NCBI RefSeq assembly: GCF_000186865.1
Contig: NW_008705569.1
Span: 1,064,054-1,128,053, forward strand
Direction of reading: 5' to 3'
DNA from: Aureococcus anophagefferens
Lineage: Eukaryota > Sar > Pelagophyceae > Pelagomonadales > Pelagomonadaceae
Length of the DNA stretch: 64,000 nucleotides
Made by a program: the position numbers and the translations under genes. Of this stretch, positions 57,001 to 64,000 are shown one piece after another. A model generated the notes under the pieces. The model saw nothing but the letters and a program-made list of their open reading frames with translations, ran no database searches and was not told the DNA's origin. The first letter of the stretch is position 1; every line of letters begins with the position of its first letter.

Positions 57001-58509
57001 GGGCTCGCCGAAACCCGCCGCGCGCTCGCGGACCTCGACGGTGATCGACAGCGCGACGGAGATGGCGTCCTCGTCGCGGAGCGGCGGCGACTCGCCGACG
57101 AGGCGGAGCACGACGCCGCCGGCGCCGTCGGGCGCCAGCAGCTGGCCGCCCCGCGGCGCCATGCGCGGCCGCGGCGGCGGGCCCGGGTCCGCGCGCGGCG
57201 GCGGCGGCGCCGCGTCGCGCGCGGGCCGCCGCGGCGGCGGCGGCGCGTCGTCCTCCGGGTCCCAGAGCCGCGGCGCCGCGTCCTGGTTCAGGAAGCCGCG
57301 CATGTGGACCGCCGTCGCGACGCCGGAGGCCCCGGCGCAGACGTCGCGCCGGCACGCGCGCTTCTCGGCGAGGCAGACGCCGCACCGCAGGCGCTTCGCG
57401 GCGTCCGCGAGGCACCGCCGCGCGTCGCGGACGCCGTTGCGCTCCAGGTTCAGCCAGAGCGGCCAGCCCCGGCGCCGCGCGTCGCCGCCGACGGGGTAGA
57501 CGGCGTGGGCCGCCTCGAGGAGCGTCGCGACGCCGCGGTCCGTGACGCGATTGTCGCTGAGGTGGAGCTCCTCCATGGGCTTGCGCTGGGTCTGCAGCAG
57601 CTCCGCGAGGGCCGCCGCGCCGCCGTCGCCGACGCGGTTCTTGTAGAGCCGCAGGTCGCGCACGTAGGCGACGTCGCGGAGCGACGCGAGCGCGTCGACG
57701 AGGCCGCGGACGCCGTCGTCCGCGACGTCGCCGCCCTGGAGGTCCAGGCGCAGCTCGAAGAGCGTGCCCGTCGTCGGCAGGCGCGCCGTCTCCCGCTTCT
57801 TCGTGACCTCCTCGACGATGCGCTCGGCGAGGTTCGCCAGCTCGTCGTCCCGGAGCGGCGGGTCCAATTCCGCGACGCGGAGCCACAGCCGCGCGCCGTC
57901 GCCCCGGAACAGGGGCCGGTGCGGGTTCGGCCGGGAGAAGCGCGCGCCGGCGGCGTAGCCCCGGGCGCTGGCGCCGCCGGAGGCCGGCGCCTGCGACGCG
58001 GGGCCCCGCGGCAGCGACGCGAACGTGTCGCGCCGCCGCGCCGCGTCGAGGACCGCGCGCGCGCCGCGGCCCGTCACGGCCGGGTTCCCGCCGAGGCGCA
58101 CCTCGCCGACGGGGTGCTTCGCCTTCTCGAGCAGCTCCGCGACGCGCAGGGCGCCCTCGTCGGAGATGCGGTTGTTGTGGAGGAGGAGGCTCTTGATCCG
58201 CGCGATGCCCGACGTGAGCAGCAGCGTGGTGACGAGCGCGGAGCAGCCCCGGTCGCCGATGGCGTTGTCCTGGAGCTTGATGTTCACCTCGAGGAGCGCG
58301 GACCGGTTCCGCATGAGGGTCACCTCCTGGAAGCGCCGCCGGAGCTCGTCGAGGAGTGTCGATGCCATGTGCTTGCAGTCGCCGTCGCTCAGGTTCCGGT
58401 CGCTCAGGTTCAGGGTCAGGGCGTGGGCCATGGCGCCGTCGAGCGTCAGGAGCTGCCCCCCGCGCTCCGCGGCGACCTTGTCGCGCACCATGACCTTCGT
58501 CGACGCCAT
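54005..58509 (-). CDS. Leucine-rich-repeat (RNI-like) protein with large C-terminal extension
   Basis: Exons 58509-55928 and 55724-54005 give 1,433 residues. The N-terminal ~600 residues hold ribonuclease-inhibitor-type LRRs in separated groups: IKSLLLHNNRISDEGALRVA, VRDLRLYKNRVGDGGAAALA, MEELHLSDNRVTDRGVATLL, VTKLSLARNRIGDQGARGVA, IADVDLSHNRLT. A Cys cluster (RCGVCLAEKRACRRDVC) lies between groups. A Pro/Ala/Lys linker with KRAKSPAPPKRAKSPAPPKR follows. The introner joins the conserved-looking EGAFLRCEKRAPLGADGESW. The second exon starts with a compact domain (WVLFEPSDVYKYGLRGSLQP), then Lys/Pro/Ala-rich and helical segments, and ends in a beta-rich tail (YFEGKVVSTSGQKEVIIKDD). Function not assigned. 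Confidence 0.78.
55725..55927 (-). mobile_element. Introner family B in the LRR gene
   Basis: On the gene strand the flanks GTTCCTTC (55927-55920) and GTTCCTCC (55724-55717) match at 7 of 8. The element starts CAGGGCGGGAAAAGAG and ends CTGTTCCTGCCCAG. Phase-2 splicing gives IEGAFLRCEKRAPLG. Confidence 0.92.
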
Positions 58510-58640
58510 GGTTCGCCGCGCACTAGTCGACTTCTGTGTGGCGCCCGAGAGCTGGCCGGCCAGAGAGCGCCGTGAATAAGTTTGCGTTACACGGACAACA
58601 TATCTTGGGCAGCGCCGCTGTCAAAACGCTTTCAAGCAAT

Positions 58641-61600
58641 ATGGGCGCACCCGGCGGCCTGCGCTTCGAGCCGTCGAGCGTCGCCCTCGTCGGCCTCGAG
58701 CCCCCGGGTGAGGATGCGGCGCCCGAGAAGCTCGCGCTCAAGCTGCGCATCCGCTGCGAGTGCGGCGGCGCACCCGCCGAGACCTGGGCCGACACGACGA
58801 CGGACGCCGTCGAGGGCGAGGTCGAGCCGACGGCGGCGACGGTCTTCTTCGGCAAGGCCATGTCCATCCCCGCGGCGCCCCTGGAGCTCGCCTTCGGCCC
58901 CGTCGACGGCCTGCTCCGCACGGTCTTGGTGGTGGACGTCGACGTCGCGCGCGGCGACGCGGACGAGCCCGAGTTCGCGACGGTCGGCGCCGCGACGGTG
59001 CCGCTCTACGGCGCCGTCGCCGCGGGCCTGCCCGTCTTCGAGGTCGATGCGCCCATCGTCGCGCCGGCGCCCGCCGAGGAGGACGCGGAGCCCGCGCCGT
59101 CGCCGGGGGTCTTGAAAGCGCGCTTCGCTTTGGACGAGGAGCTCACGGACTACCTCGACGGCGCGCGCGTGCTCCGCGTCGCTACGGCGGTCCTCACGAA
59201 GCCGCCGCCGGGCGCCTGGTGCCCCGCGCCGAAGAGCGCCGAGGAGCTCGAGGCCGCGGGCGACGAGCCGGAGCCCGAGGACCTGTCGCCCTTCGCGTTC
59301 GACCTCCGCGTCGTCGGCGACGGCGCGGCGCCGCCGCTGCCGGGCGACCTCGACCTCGGGGCCGCGCGCCTCGCCTTCGTCGACGAGACGCCGCCGCCGC
59401 CGGAGGAGACCGAGGACGGCGGCGAGGCCCCGGAGCCCGGTGACGGCGGCGACGACGCGTCCGCGGCGGCGGCGTCGGCCGCGCCGTCGGACCCGCCCGC
59501 CGGGGAGGACGCGGAGCCCGCCGAGGAGCCGCCGCCGCCCTTCGTCGGGTACCGCGCGGCCTGGAGCGACGCGGCGCCGTCGCTCTTCCTGCCGCGGGAG
59601 ACGTGCGTCGCGCTCGCGGCCGCCGCGGCGGCCGGCGAGCCCGAGCTCGTCTTCGAGATCGCGCGAAAAGTCCCGCCGCCGCCGCCGGACCCGGAGGCCG
59701 AGGTCGACCCGGAGGCCCCGGCGCCCGAGCCGACCGTGGAGACGGCGACGGTGACGCTCGACGCGAAGGGCTTCTGGGGCGGCGCTTCCAATCTCGACGC
59801 GTCCGGCGCCGTCGTCGCGCCGCCGCCGCCCGCGCCGGACCTGCCCGACGCCGAGGAGTCCGCTGGGGAGAGCCTGGCCCAGACGTCGTTGGAGGACCCC
59901 GGCGAGACCGGCGAGCCGCCCGCGGAGGCCGCGGACGGCGCCGAGGACGCGGAGCCGGAGCCCGAACCCGAGCCCGCGAAGCACCTCAGCGAATTGCTCG
60001 ACGACCACGGCACGGAGCTCGCCCTCGGCCTGACGCTCTCGAAGCCCCTCGTGGCGCCCGTCGACCCATCCTCAAAACCGACCTACGAGGGCCTCGTCCC
60101 GAAGACCAAAATCGCGTCGCTCTGCGGCACCGCGGGCCCGCGCGACTTCAAGGTCGAGTTCAAGGACGAGATCGACGACGTCGTCACGACGCTCAGCGAG
60201 GAGATGGCAAAGATCATCATCTCCAAGGACCCGACGGGCAAAGCGCCCGTCGAGGACTTCGACGAGCGCCAGTGGCTCTACGGTTTGAACACGGGCACGC
60301 TCGAGCCCGCGGACGTCGGCGGCAAGATTCTCGGGCCCTACCACGCCTTCAAGGAGCGGCTCAAGCCCTGCATCCAGCGCGTCGTGCGCAAGTACTTCCC
60401 CGACGCGCCGACGACGCCCCACCGCGACTGCGACGACTGGCGCGAGCTCGGCGAGTACGACCGTTTTTTGAACGCGGTCTACGCGGAGCTCGTCACGAAC
60501 GTCATCGAGGTCACGAACAAGCGGTTCCGCGACGCCGAGTCGAACCAGGAGCCGGAGTCGAAGCCGTCGCCCTTCGTCGAGGAGCACGACGACGACGACG
60601 ACAAGGCCGTCGTCAAGTGCAAGGTCTTCGTGGAGAAGGTGCTGATGAAGTGCGAGGATTTCGAGGGCCAGGGCGACGTCGCGCGCGCGGCCGCGCACTT
60701 CGCCGAGGCCTTTGAGCACATCAAGCAGCAGATCGGCCTCTTCCCCGCCGAGGCCAAGGGGCTCGCCTTCGTCCTGGGCAACTGCTACCGCGCCGCGGGG
60801 CTCGCCGCGGGCCGGTGTTTGGGCCGGCGCCTCGACGGCGCCGCGCTCGGTCCCGTGCTCGCGCACCTCAAGGAGGCGCTGGCCCTCGACTGCGCCCACG
60901 ACGGCGCCCTGGCGGTCTACGGCGCGGCGTTGTTGGAGGCCGGCGACGCGAAGGGCGCGCGCTGCGTGCTGGAAGAAGCTTTGGACCCGTCCGCGGAGTC
61001 CCTGAAAGAGGGCGCCGCGGACGCGGCCGTGCTCACGACGACGCTCCTCGCCGTCGTCGACGTCGCCGACGGCGACCTCCCCAAGGCGCGGCGCACGCTC
61101 GAGAAAGCGGCCCGGGCGAACAACACGCCGGGCCAGGACGGCGCGCGGGGCCGCGCGTACGTCGGCCTCGCGGCCGCGACGTGGCTCCACGGCTTCGGGC
61201 TCACGGCCTGCGCGACCAAGGCTTTGGATTTGGCCCTCGCGGGCGAAGCGCGCGCGTCGGCGCTCGCGCGCGTCGCCGGCCCGCTCCGCGACAGCTTCAC
61301 GCCGCCCGAGCTCCGCGCGGAGCTCGACGCGGAGCGCGCGTTCCTCCTGCTCGCCGCGGGGGAGCTGGGCCCGGCGGAGGTCGTCGCGACGAAGGCGACC
61401 TACGCGGCGCCGGACCTGGGCCGCGCCTGGCTCGCGCTGGGCCTCGTCCACGACGCCGCGCGGCGGACGGCGGACGCCGCGGGCACTTTAGCCCGCGCGC
61501 TCGCGCTGCTCAACGCGCCGGAGTCGCCGGAGCCGGCGCCGCTCTGGCTCTTCTGCCGCGTCTGCGATCTGGCCATCCTGCAGGGCGACCTGGACCTGGC

Positions 61601-62168
61601 CAAGGACGTGGCGATCATCGCGTGCCAGCGGGGGAAGAACGCGGTGCCGTGGATCATGGCCGCGCGCGCGTTCATCCTCTTGGGGGAGCACGCGGAGGCC
61701 GAGGCGGCGCTCACGGAGGCGAACATCCGGAACCCGGACAGCGCCGAGACCTGGGGCTACCTCGTCCTCGCGAACCTGGGCCAGTACGTCCTCGGCGACT
61801 CGAAACGGATCGACCAGGCCGCGAGTTGCCTCGACCAGGCGAAGAACCTCTTCCTCGACGACGGCAACATATTGACGGACGTCGGCGTCGCCTTCGCCGA
61901 GGTCGACCGCCTCACGGTGGCGGCGGAGGTCCTCGCGGCGGCGGCCGCGCTGCCCTACGGCGACTTCACGAAGCACGCGAAACTGGCCCTCGCGCGCGTC
62001 CTCGCGAAGCAGAACAAGGTCGTCGAGGCGACGGACGAGTACGCGAGCCTGCTGGGCACGGCCACGGGCGACGAGGCCGCCATCCTCAAGGCCGAGCTCG
62101 CGCCCCTCCTCGCGGTCCTCGGCAAGCCCCTCTCCCTGGACTCGCGCGCGCAGCCCCTCCAGCCCTGA
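58641..62168 (+). CDS. CFAP70-like axonemal TPR protein
   Basis: The protein has 1,175 residues in one exon starting at ATG 58641. The N-terminal half has beta-rich segments (FEPSSVALVGLEPP; LRTVLVVDVDVARGDADEPE) between Pro/Glu-rich linkers. A conserved-looking block follows (FKERLKPCIQRVVRKYFP; DWRELGEYDRFLNAVYAELV). From ~residue 670 there are about a dozen TPR-like helical pairs (GDVARAAAHFAEAFEHIKQQ; LGPAEVVATKATYAAPDLGR; GDLDLAKDVAIIACQRGKNA). This arrangement and size match CFAP70/TTC18, which sits at the base of the outer dynein arm in motile cilia. The TPR half is firm; the CFAP70 name is from architecture and block style. Confidence 0.65.
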   Translation: MGAPGGLRFEPSSVALVGLEPPGEDAAPEKLALKLRIRCECGGAPAETWADTTTDAVEGEVEPTAATVFFGKAMSIPAAPLELAFGPVDGLLRTVLVVDVDVARGDADEPEFATVGAATVPLYGAVAAGLPVFEVDAPIVAPAPAEEDAEPAPSPGVLKARFALDEELTDYLDGARVLRVATAVLTKPPPGAWCPAPKSAEELEAAGDEPEPEDLSPFAFDLRVVGDGAAPPLPGDLDLGAARLAFVDETPPPPEETEDGGEAPEPGDGGDDASAAAASAAPSDPPAGEDAEPAEEPPPPFVGYRAAWSDAAPSLFLPRETCVALAAAAAAGEPELVFEIARKVPPPPPDPEAEVDPEAPAPEPTVETATVTLDAKGFWGGASNLDASGAVVAPPPPAPDLPDAEESAGESLAQTSLEDPGETGEPPAEAADGAEDAEPEPEPEPAKHLSELLDDHGTELALGLTLSKPLVAPVDPSSKPTYEGLVPKTKIASLCGTAGPRDFKVEFKDEIDDVVTTLSEEMAKIIISKDPTGKAPVEDFDERQWLYGLNTGTLEPADVGGKILGPYHAFKERLKPCIQRVVRKYFPDAPTTPHRDCDDWRELGEYDRFLNAVYAELVTNVIEVTNKRFRDAESNQEPESKPSPFVEEHDDDDDKAVVKCKVFVEKVLMKCEDFEGQGDVARAAAHFAEAFEHIKQQIGLFPAEAKGLAFVLGNCYRAAGLAAGRCLGRRLDGAALGPVLAHLKEALALDCAHDGALAVYGAALLEAGDAKGARCVLEEALDPSAESLKEGAADAAVLTTTLLAVVDVADGDLPKARRTLEKAARANNTPGQDGARGRAYVGLAAATWLHGFGLTACATKALDLALAGEARASALARVAGPLRDSFTPPELRAELDAERAFLLLAAGELGPAEVVATKATYAAPDLGRAWLALGLVHDAARRTADAAGTLARALALLNAPESPEPAPLWLFCRVCDLAILQGDLDLAKDVAIIACQRGKNAVPWIMAARAFILLGEHAEAEAALTEANIRNPDSAETWGYLVLANLGQYVLGDSKRIDQAASCLDQAKNLFLDDGNILTDVGVAFAEVDRLTVAAEVLAAAAALPYGDFTKHAKLALARVLAKQNKVVEATDEYASLLGTATGDEAAILKAELAPLLAVLGKPLSLDSRAQPLQP

Positions 62169-62191
62169 GGCGCGCGCGCCGTCCGCTCCGT

Positions 62192-63337
62192 TTACACCAT
62201 CGCCAGGTCCGCGAGGACGCGCGCGTAGGCGGGCGTGCGCGCGCCCTGGGCGTCGCGCACGACGAGGGGCGCGTCCGGCGCGACGGCCGCGGCGGCGTCG
62301 TCGCCGGGCGCCGCGAGGCGCAGCACCCAGACGCCGAAGAGCGGCGGCTTCCCCTCGCGGCCGACGACGGGCAGGTGGCGCAGGATGGCGAGCCCGTTTG
62401 CCTTCGCCGCCGCCGCGACGCGCGCCAGGTTGACGTGGAGCCCGCCCTCGCAGCAGACGAAGCGGTCGCCCGCCGCGCCGCCGCGGAGGAGCCGCGCGCC
62501 GGCGGCGCAGTAGGCCTCGACGCCGCCCCGGAACTCGTAGCGCGCGCCCGCGGACTGCTCGCAGTTCGGGAAGGCGCCGAAGGTCGTCGACGCCGCGCCG
62601 GACCCGTCGAAGGCGACGTTGAAGTAGGGCGGCGTGCCCGTGACGATCCGCTGGGCGGCTTCGCACCCCTCGTGGAGCTCGGAAAAGCCGCGCGCGTCGC
62701 GGAGGTCGCCGTCGACCACGGCACAGGGCGCGCCGTTGTAGGCGATGGACCGCCGCGCGAGGGTCGCCGAGTCGACCTGGGCCTCGACGCCGCGGCCCTC
62801 GTAGTCGACGCCCGCCTCGAGGCACTTCCACGCGACGAGCTGCAAGACGCTCCCGATTCCGCAGCCGACGTCGACGTGGCGGACGCGCCCCGCGACCTCG
62901 CCGCTCGCGACCCAGGCCGTGACGACGTCCTCCGTCGAGTAGCGGTGGCCGCCGACGCGCTGGAAGACGCGCCACGCGCCGCTCAAGCAGCAGAGCTCCT
63001 CGCCGGGGCCGGGCGCGCCGACGCCCGCGGGCCGCGGGCCCCGGCGCGTCGACGCCTCGGACCGCGGCGCCGTCACGCGGCCGGGCTTCTTCGCGGCCTT
63101 GCTCAGCTTCCCGCTCCGCGGCGCGAGCCCGCTGCCGCCGCAGACGCCACACGACCCGTCGTCCTCCGCGCCCTCGGCCATGCGCTTCCGCTGGCGCGCG
63201 CCCATCTTCGGCTTGAGCCGCGTGCCGGCGCCCTTGCACTTCCAGCACGCGGACGACGCGCCGAAGCCGGGCAAGGCCGGTGGTGGTGCTGCGGCTGAGG
63301 CGTCGAGCTGGGGCTCGGCGGCGGAGAGCTGGGCCAT
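62192..63337 (-). CDS. TrmN6-like SAM methyltransferase with N-terminal CxxCxGxG motifs
   Basis: The protein has 381 residues. Two DnaJ-type zinc motifs lie near the N-terminus (CWKCKGAGT ~32 and CGVCGGSG ~63). Together they form one possible zinc site. A Rossmann methyltransferase follows: RYSTEDVVTAWVA, motif I VDVGCGIGSVLQLVAWKC, an acidic GVEAQVDSATLARRSIAYNG and, at the catalytic loop, GTPPYFNVAF where relatives have NPPYF. This is the tRNA1(Val) adenine-N6 (TrmN6/COG4123) layout. The Asn-to-Thr change in the catalytic tetrapeptide is unusual for base N-methylation, so substrate and activity are open. It is convergent with the CFAP70-like gene (23 bases between stops). Confidence 0.75.
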   Translation of the reverse strand: MAQLSAAEPQLDASAAAPPPALPGFGASSACWKCKGAGTRLKPKMGARQRKRMAEGAEDDGSCGVCGGSGLAPRSGKLSKAAKKPGRVTAPRSEASTRRGPRPAGVGAPGPGEELCCLSGAWRVFQRVGGHRYSTEDVVTAWVASGEVAGRVRHVDVGCGIGSVLQLVAWKCLEAGVDYEGRGVEAQVDSATLARRSIAYNGAPCAVVDGDLRDARGFSELHEGCEAAQRIVTGTPPYFNVAFDGSGAASTTFGAFPNCEQSAGARYEFRGGVEAYCAAGARLLRGGAAGDRFVCCEGGLHVNLARVAAAAKANGLAILRHLPVVGREGKPPLFGVWVLRLAAPGDDAAAAVAPDAPLVVRDAQGARTPAYARVLADLAMV

Positions 63338-63500
63338 CGCTATGCCTCAACGAGACCTCAAGTGCAGCACACAGTGCAGTTTTACTTGGCAGCACGATGT
63401 CAAGTTCCTCATTTCTAAAACCACAATCAAGCGTCTCCCACCTGGCTGACGGAGAATTCCTTCGTGGTTGGAAAGGTATTGCTTATCCTGATTACCTACT

Positions 63501-64000
63501 ATGGCCACCATGGTTGCGACGACCGTGACGATGCACCGCAAAGACTTTGCCGTCCAGGACGCCTGGCAGACCAAGACGTTCCGCTGCGTCGAGCGCACGG
63601 GCGATTTCAAGCAGTTCCTCAACGACGCGGGGCTGCCCCGTATCCTCGGCGAGATCGTCGAGCGCCTGAGCGGCGTCGGCGCGACCATGACCATGGGCAT
63701 CCACGACAACATGTTCTACCGCACGGAGCACGGCCTGCTCAAGGACAAGGTGAACCTGCCCGTGCCGCTCGACGGCTCCGAGGTCTCGGACCGCAACGCG
63801 CTCGGCCACGCGATCACGAAGCGCGGGTCGCTCGTGGGCGGCGCCGTCGAGGTGCGCAGCGTCACCACGTGCAACGGCAAGGGCAACAACGGCATGGCGA
63901 GGTACGAGATCGTCGGCGACGAGCTGCTCGTCACCGTGGCGAACTTGGACACGGGCGCGGCGTTCCGGTTGCGCATGGAGCGCGTCGACGAGGCGCCGTC
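63501..64000 (+). CDS. Lipocalin/FABP-like protein, 3' end outside window
   Basis: Open from ATG 63501 (alternative ATG 63510) to the window edge, 166 codons. It begins MATMVATTVTMHRKDFAVQD, then CVERTGDFKQFLNDAGLPRI, GATMTMGIHDNMFYRTEHG and, late, YEIVGDELLVTVANLDTGA and FRLRMERVDE. Alternating beta strands with a helix-rich start and the late strand pair T-G-x-x-F-x-L-R-M-E-R recall cytosolic fatty-acid-binding/lipocalin-type barrels. No signal sequence is seen. The frame runs off the end, so length and C-terminus are unknown. Confidence 0.6.
   Translation, partial: MATMVATTVTMHRKDFAVQDAWQTKTFRCVERTGDFKQFLNDAGLPRILGEIVERLSGVGATMTMGIHDNMFYRTEHGLLKDKVNLPVPLDGSEVSDRNALGHAITKRGSLVGGAVEVRSVTTCNGKGNNGMARYEIVGDELLVTVANLDTGAAFRLRMERVDEAP

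Overview
The window looks like nuclear DNA from a GC-rich, gene-dense microalga, most probably a pelagophyte close to Aureococcus anophagefferens. The evidence is very GC-rich coding sequence, genes packed on both strands with spacers from a few bases to a few hundred bases, long open exons, and above all the introns. Of 14 introns I can define, 13 are copies of two ~185-205 bp repeat families inserted at 8-bp target-site duplications. These match the introner elements published for Aureococcus. In each case the left target-site copy supplies the 5' splice site (GT or GC), the element's own end supplies the 3' AG, and splicing restores the uninterrupted target. The fourteenth, in a GT8 gene, starts like a shortened family A copy.

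Layout. 1-10 kb: a truncated WW-domain gene, a multipass membrane protein, a mitochondrial enoyl-reductase-like protein, a histone-fold subunit, an EF-hand K+ channel with a cyclic-nucleotide domain (3 introners), an Erv1-type sulfhydryl oxidase and a rhomboid protease (2 introners). 10-17 kb: a minus-strand region with SAM, LOTUS-like, cold-shock and RING domains, downstream of a helical-repeat protein; the two may be one gene. 17-31 kb: a Yip1-family protein, an F-box/kelch protein, a J-domain membrane protein, a secreted sulfotransferase-like protein, a 2OG-Fe(II) oxygenase, biotin-protein ligase, the splicing factor Clf1/CRNKL1, a TPR protein and a two-domain FEA1/phytotransferrin-like surface protein. 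31-43 kb: a GT8 glycosyltransferase, an Asp/Asn beta-hydroxylase-like oxygenase, a second sulfotransferase and a ~2,660-residue protein with seven paired Tudor/SH3-like modules and a His-rich tract. 43-64 kb: a broken MYND-finger gene of different base composition, an ENO4-like pseudo-enolase, a PRMT3-N-terminus-like protein, a GT32-like enzyme with a relic of tandem duplication, CEP131-like, EBP2, a LUC7 homologue lacking most zinc ligands, a proline-rich repeat protein, an LRR protein, CFAP70-like, a TrmN6-like methyltransferase and the start of a lipocalin/FABP-like gene.

Themes. Several genes act in cilia (ENO4-like, CEP131-like, CFAP70-like, all within 18 kb), although Aureococcus is described as non-motile. 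Two encode splicing factors (CRNKL1, LUC7-like), in a genome whose introns are transposon-derived. Two convergent pairs overlap by exactly four bases at their stop codons. No tRNA, rRNA, CRISPR array, origin or autonomous transposase was recognised. Two N-gaps (676-806 and 19424-19473) interrupt coding sequence.

Limits. Exon boundaries come from reading frame and duplicated target sites, not transcripts. Domain names come from motif reading, not database searches. Two joins remain unresolved: near 12.9 kb, and in the MYND gene.
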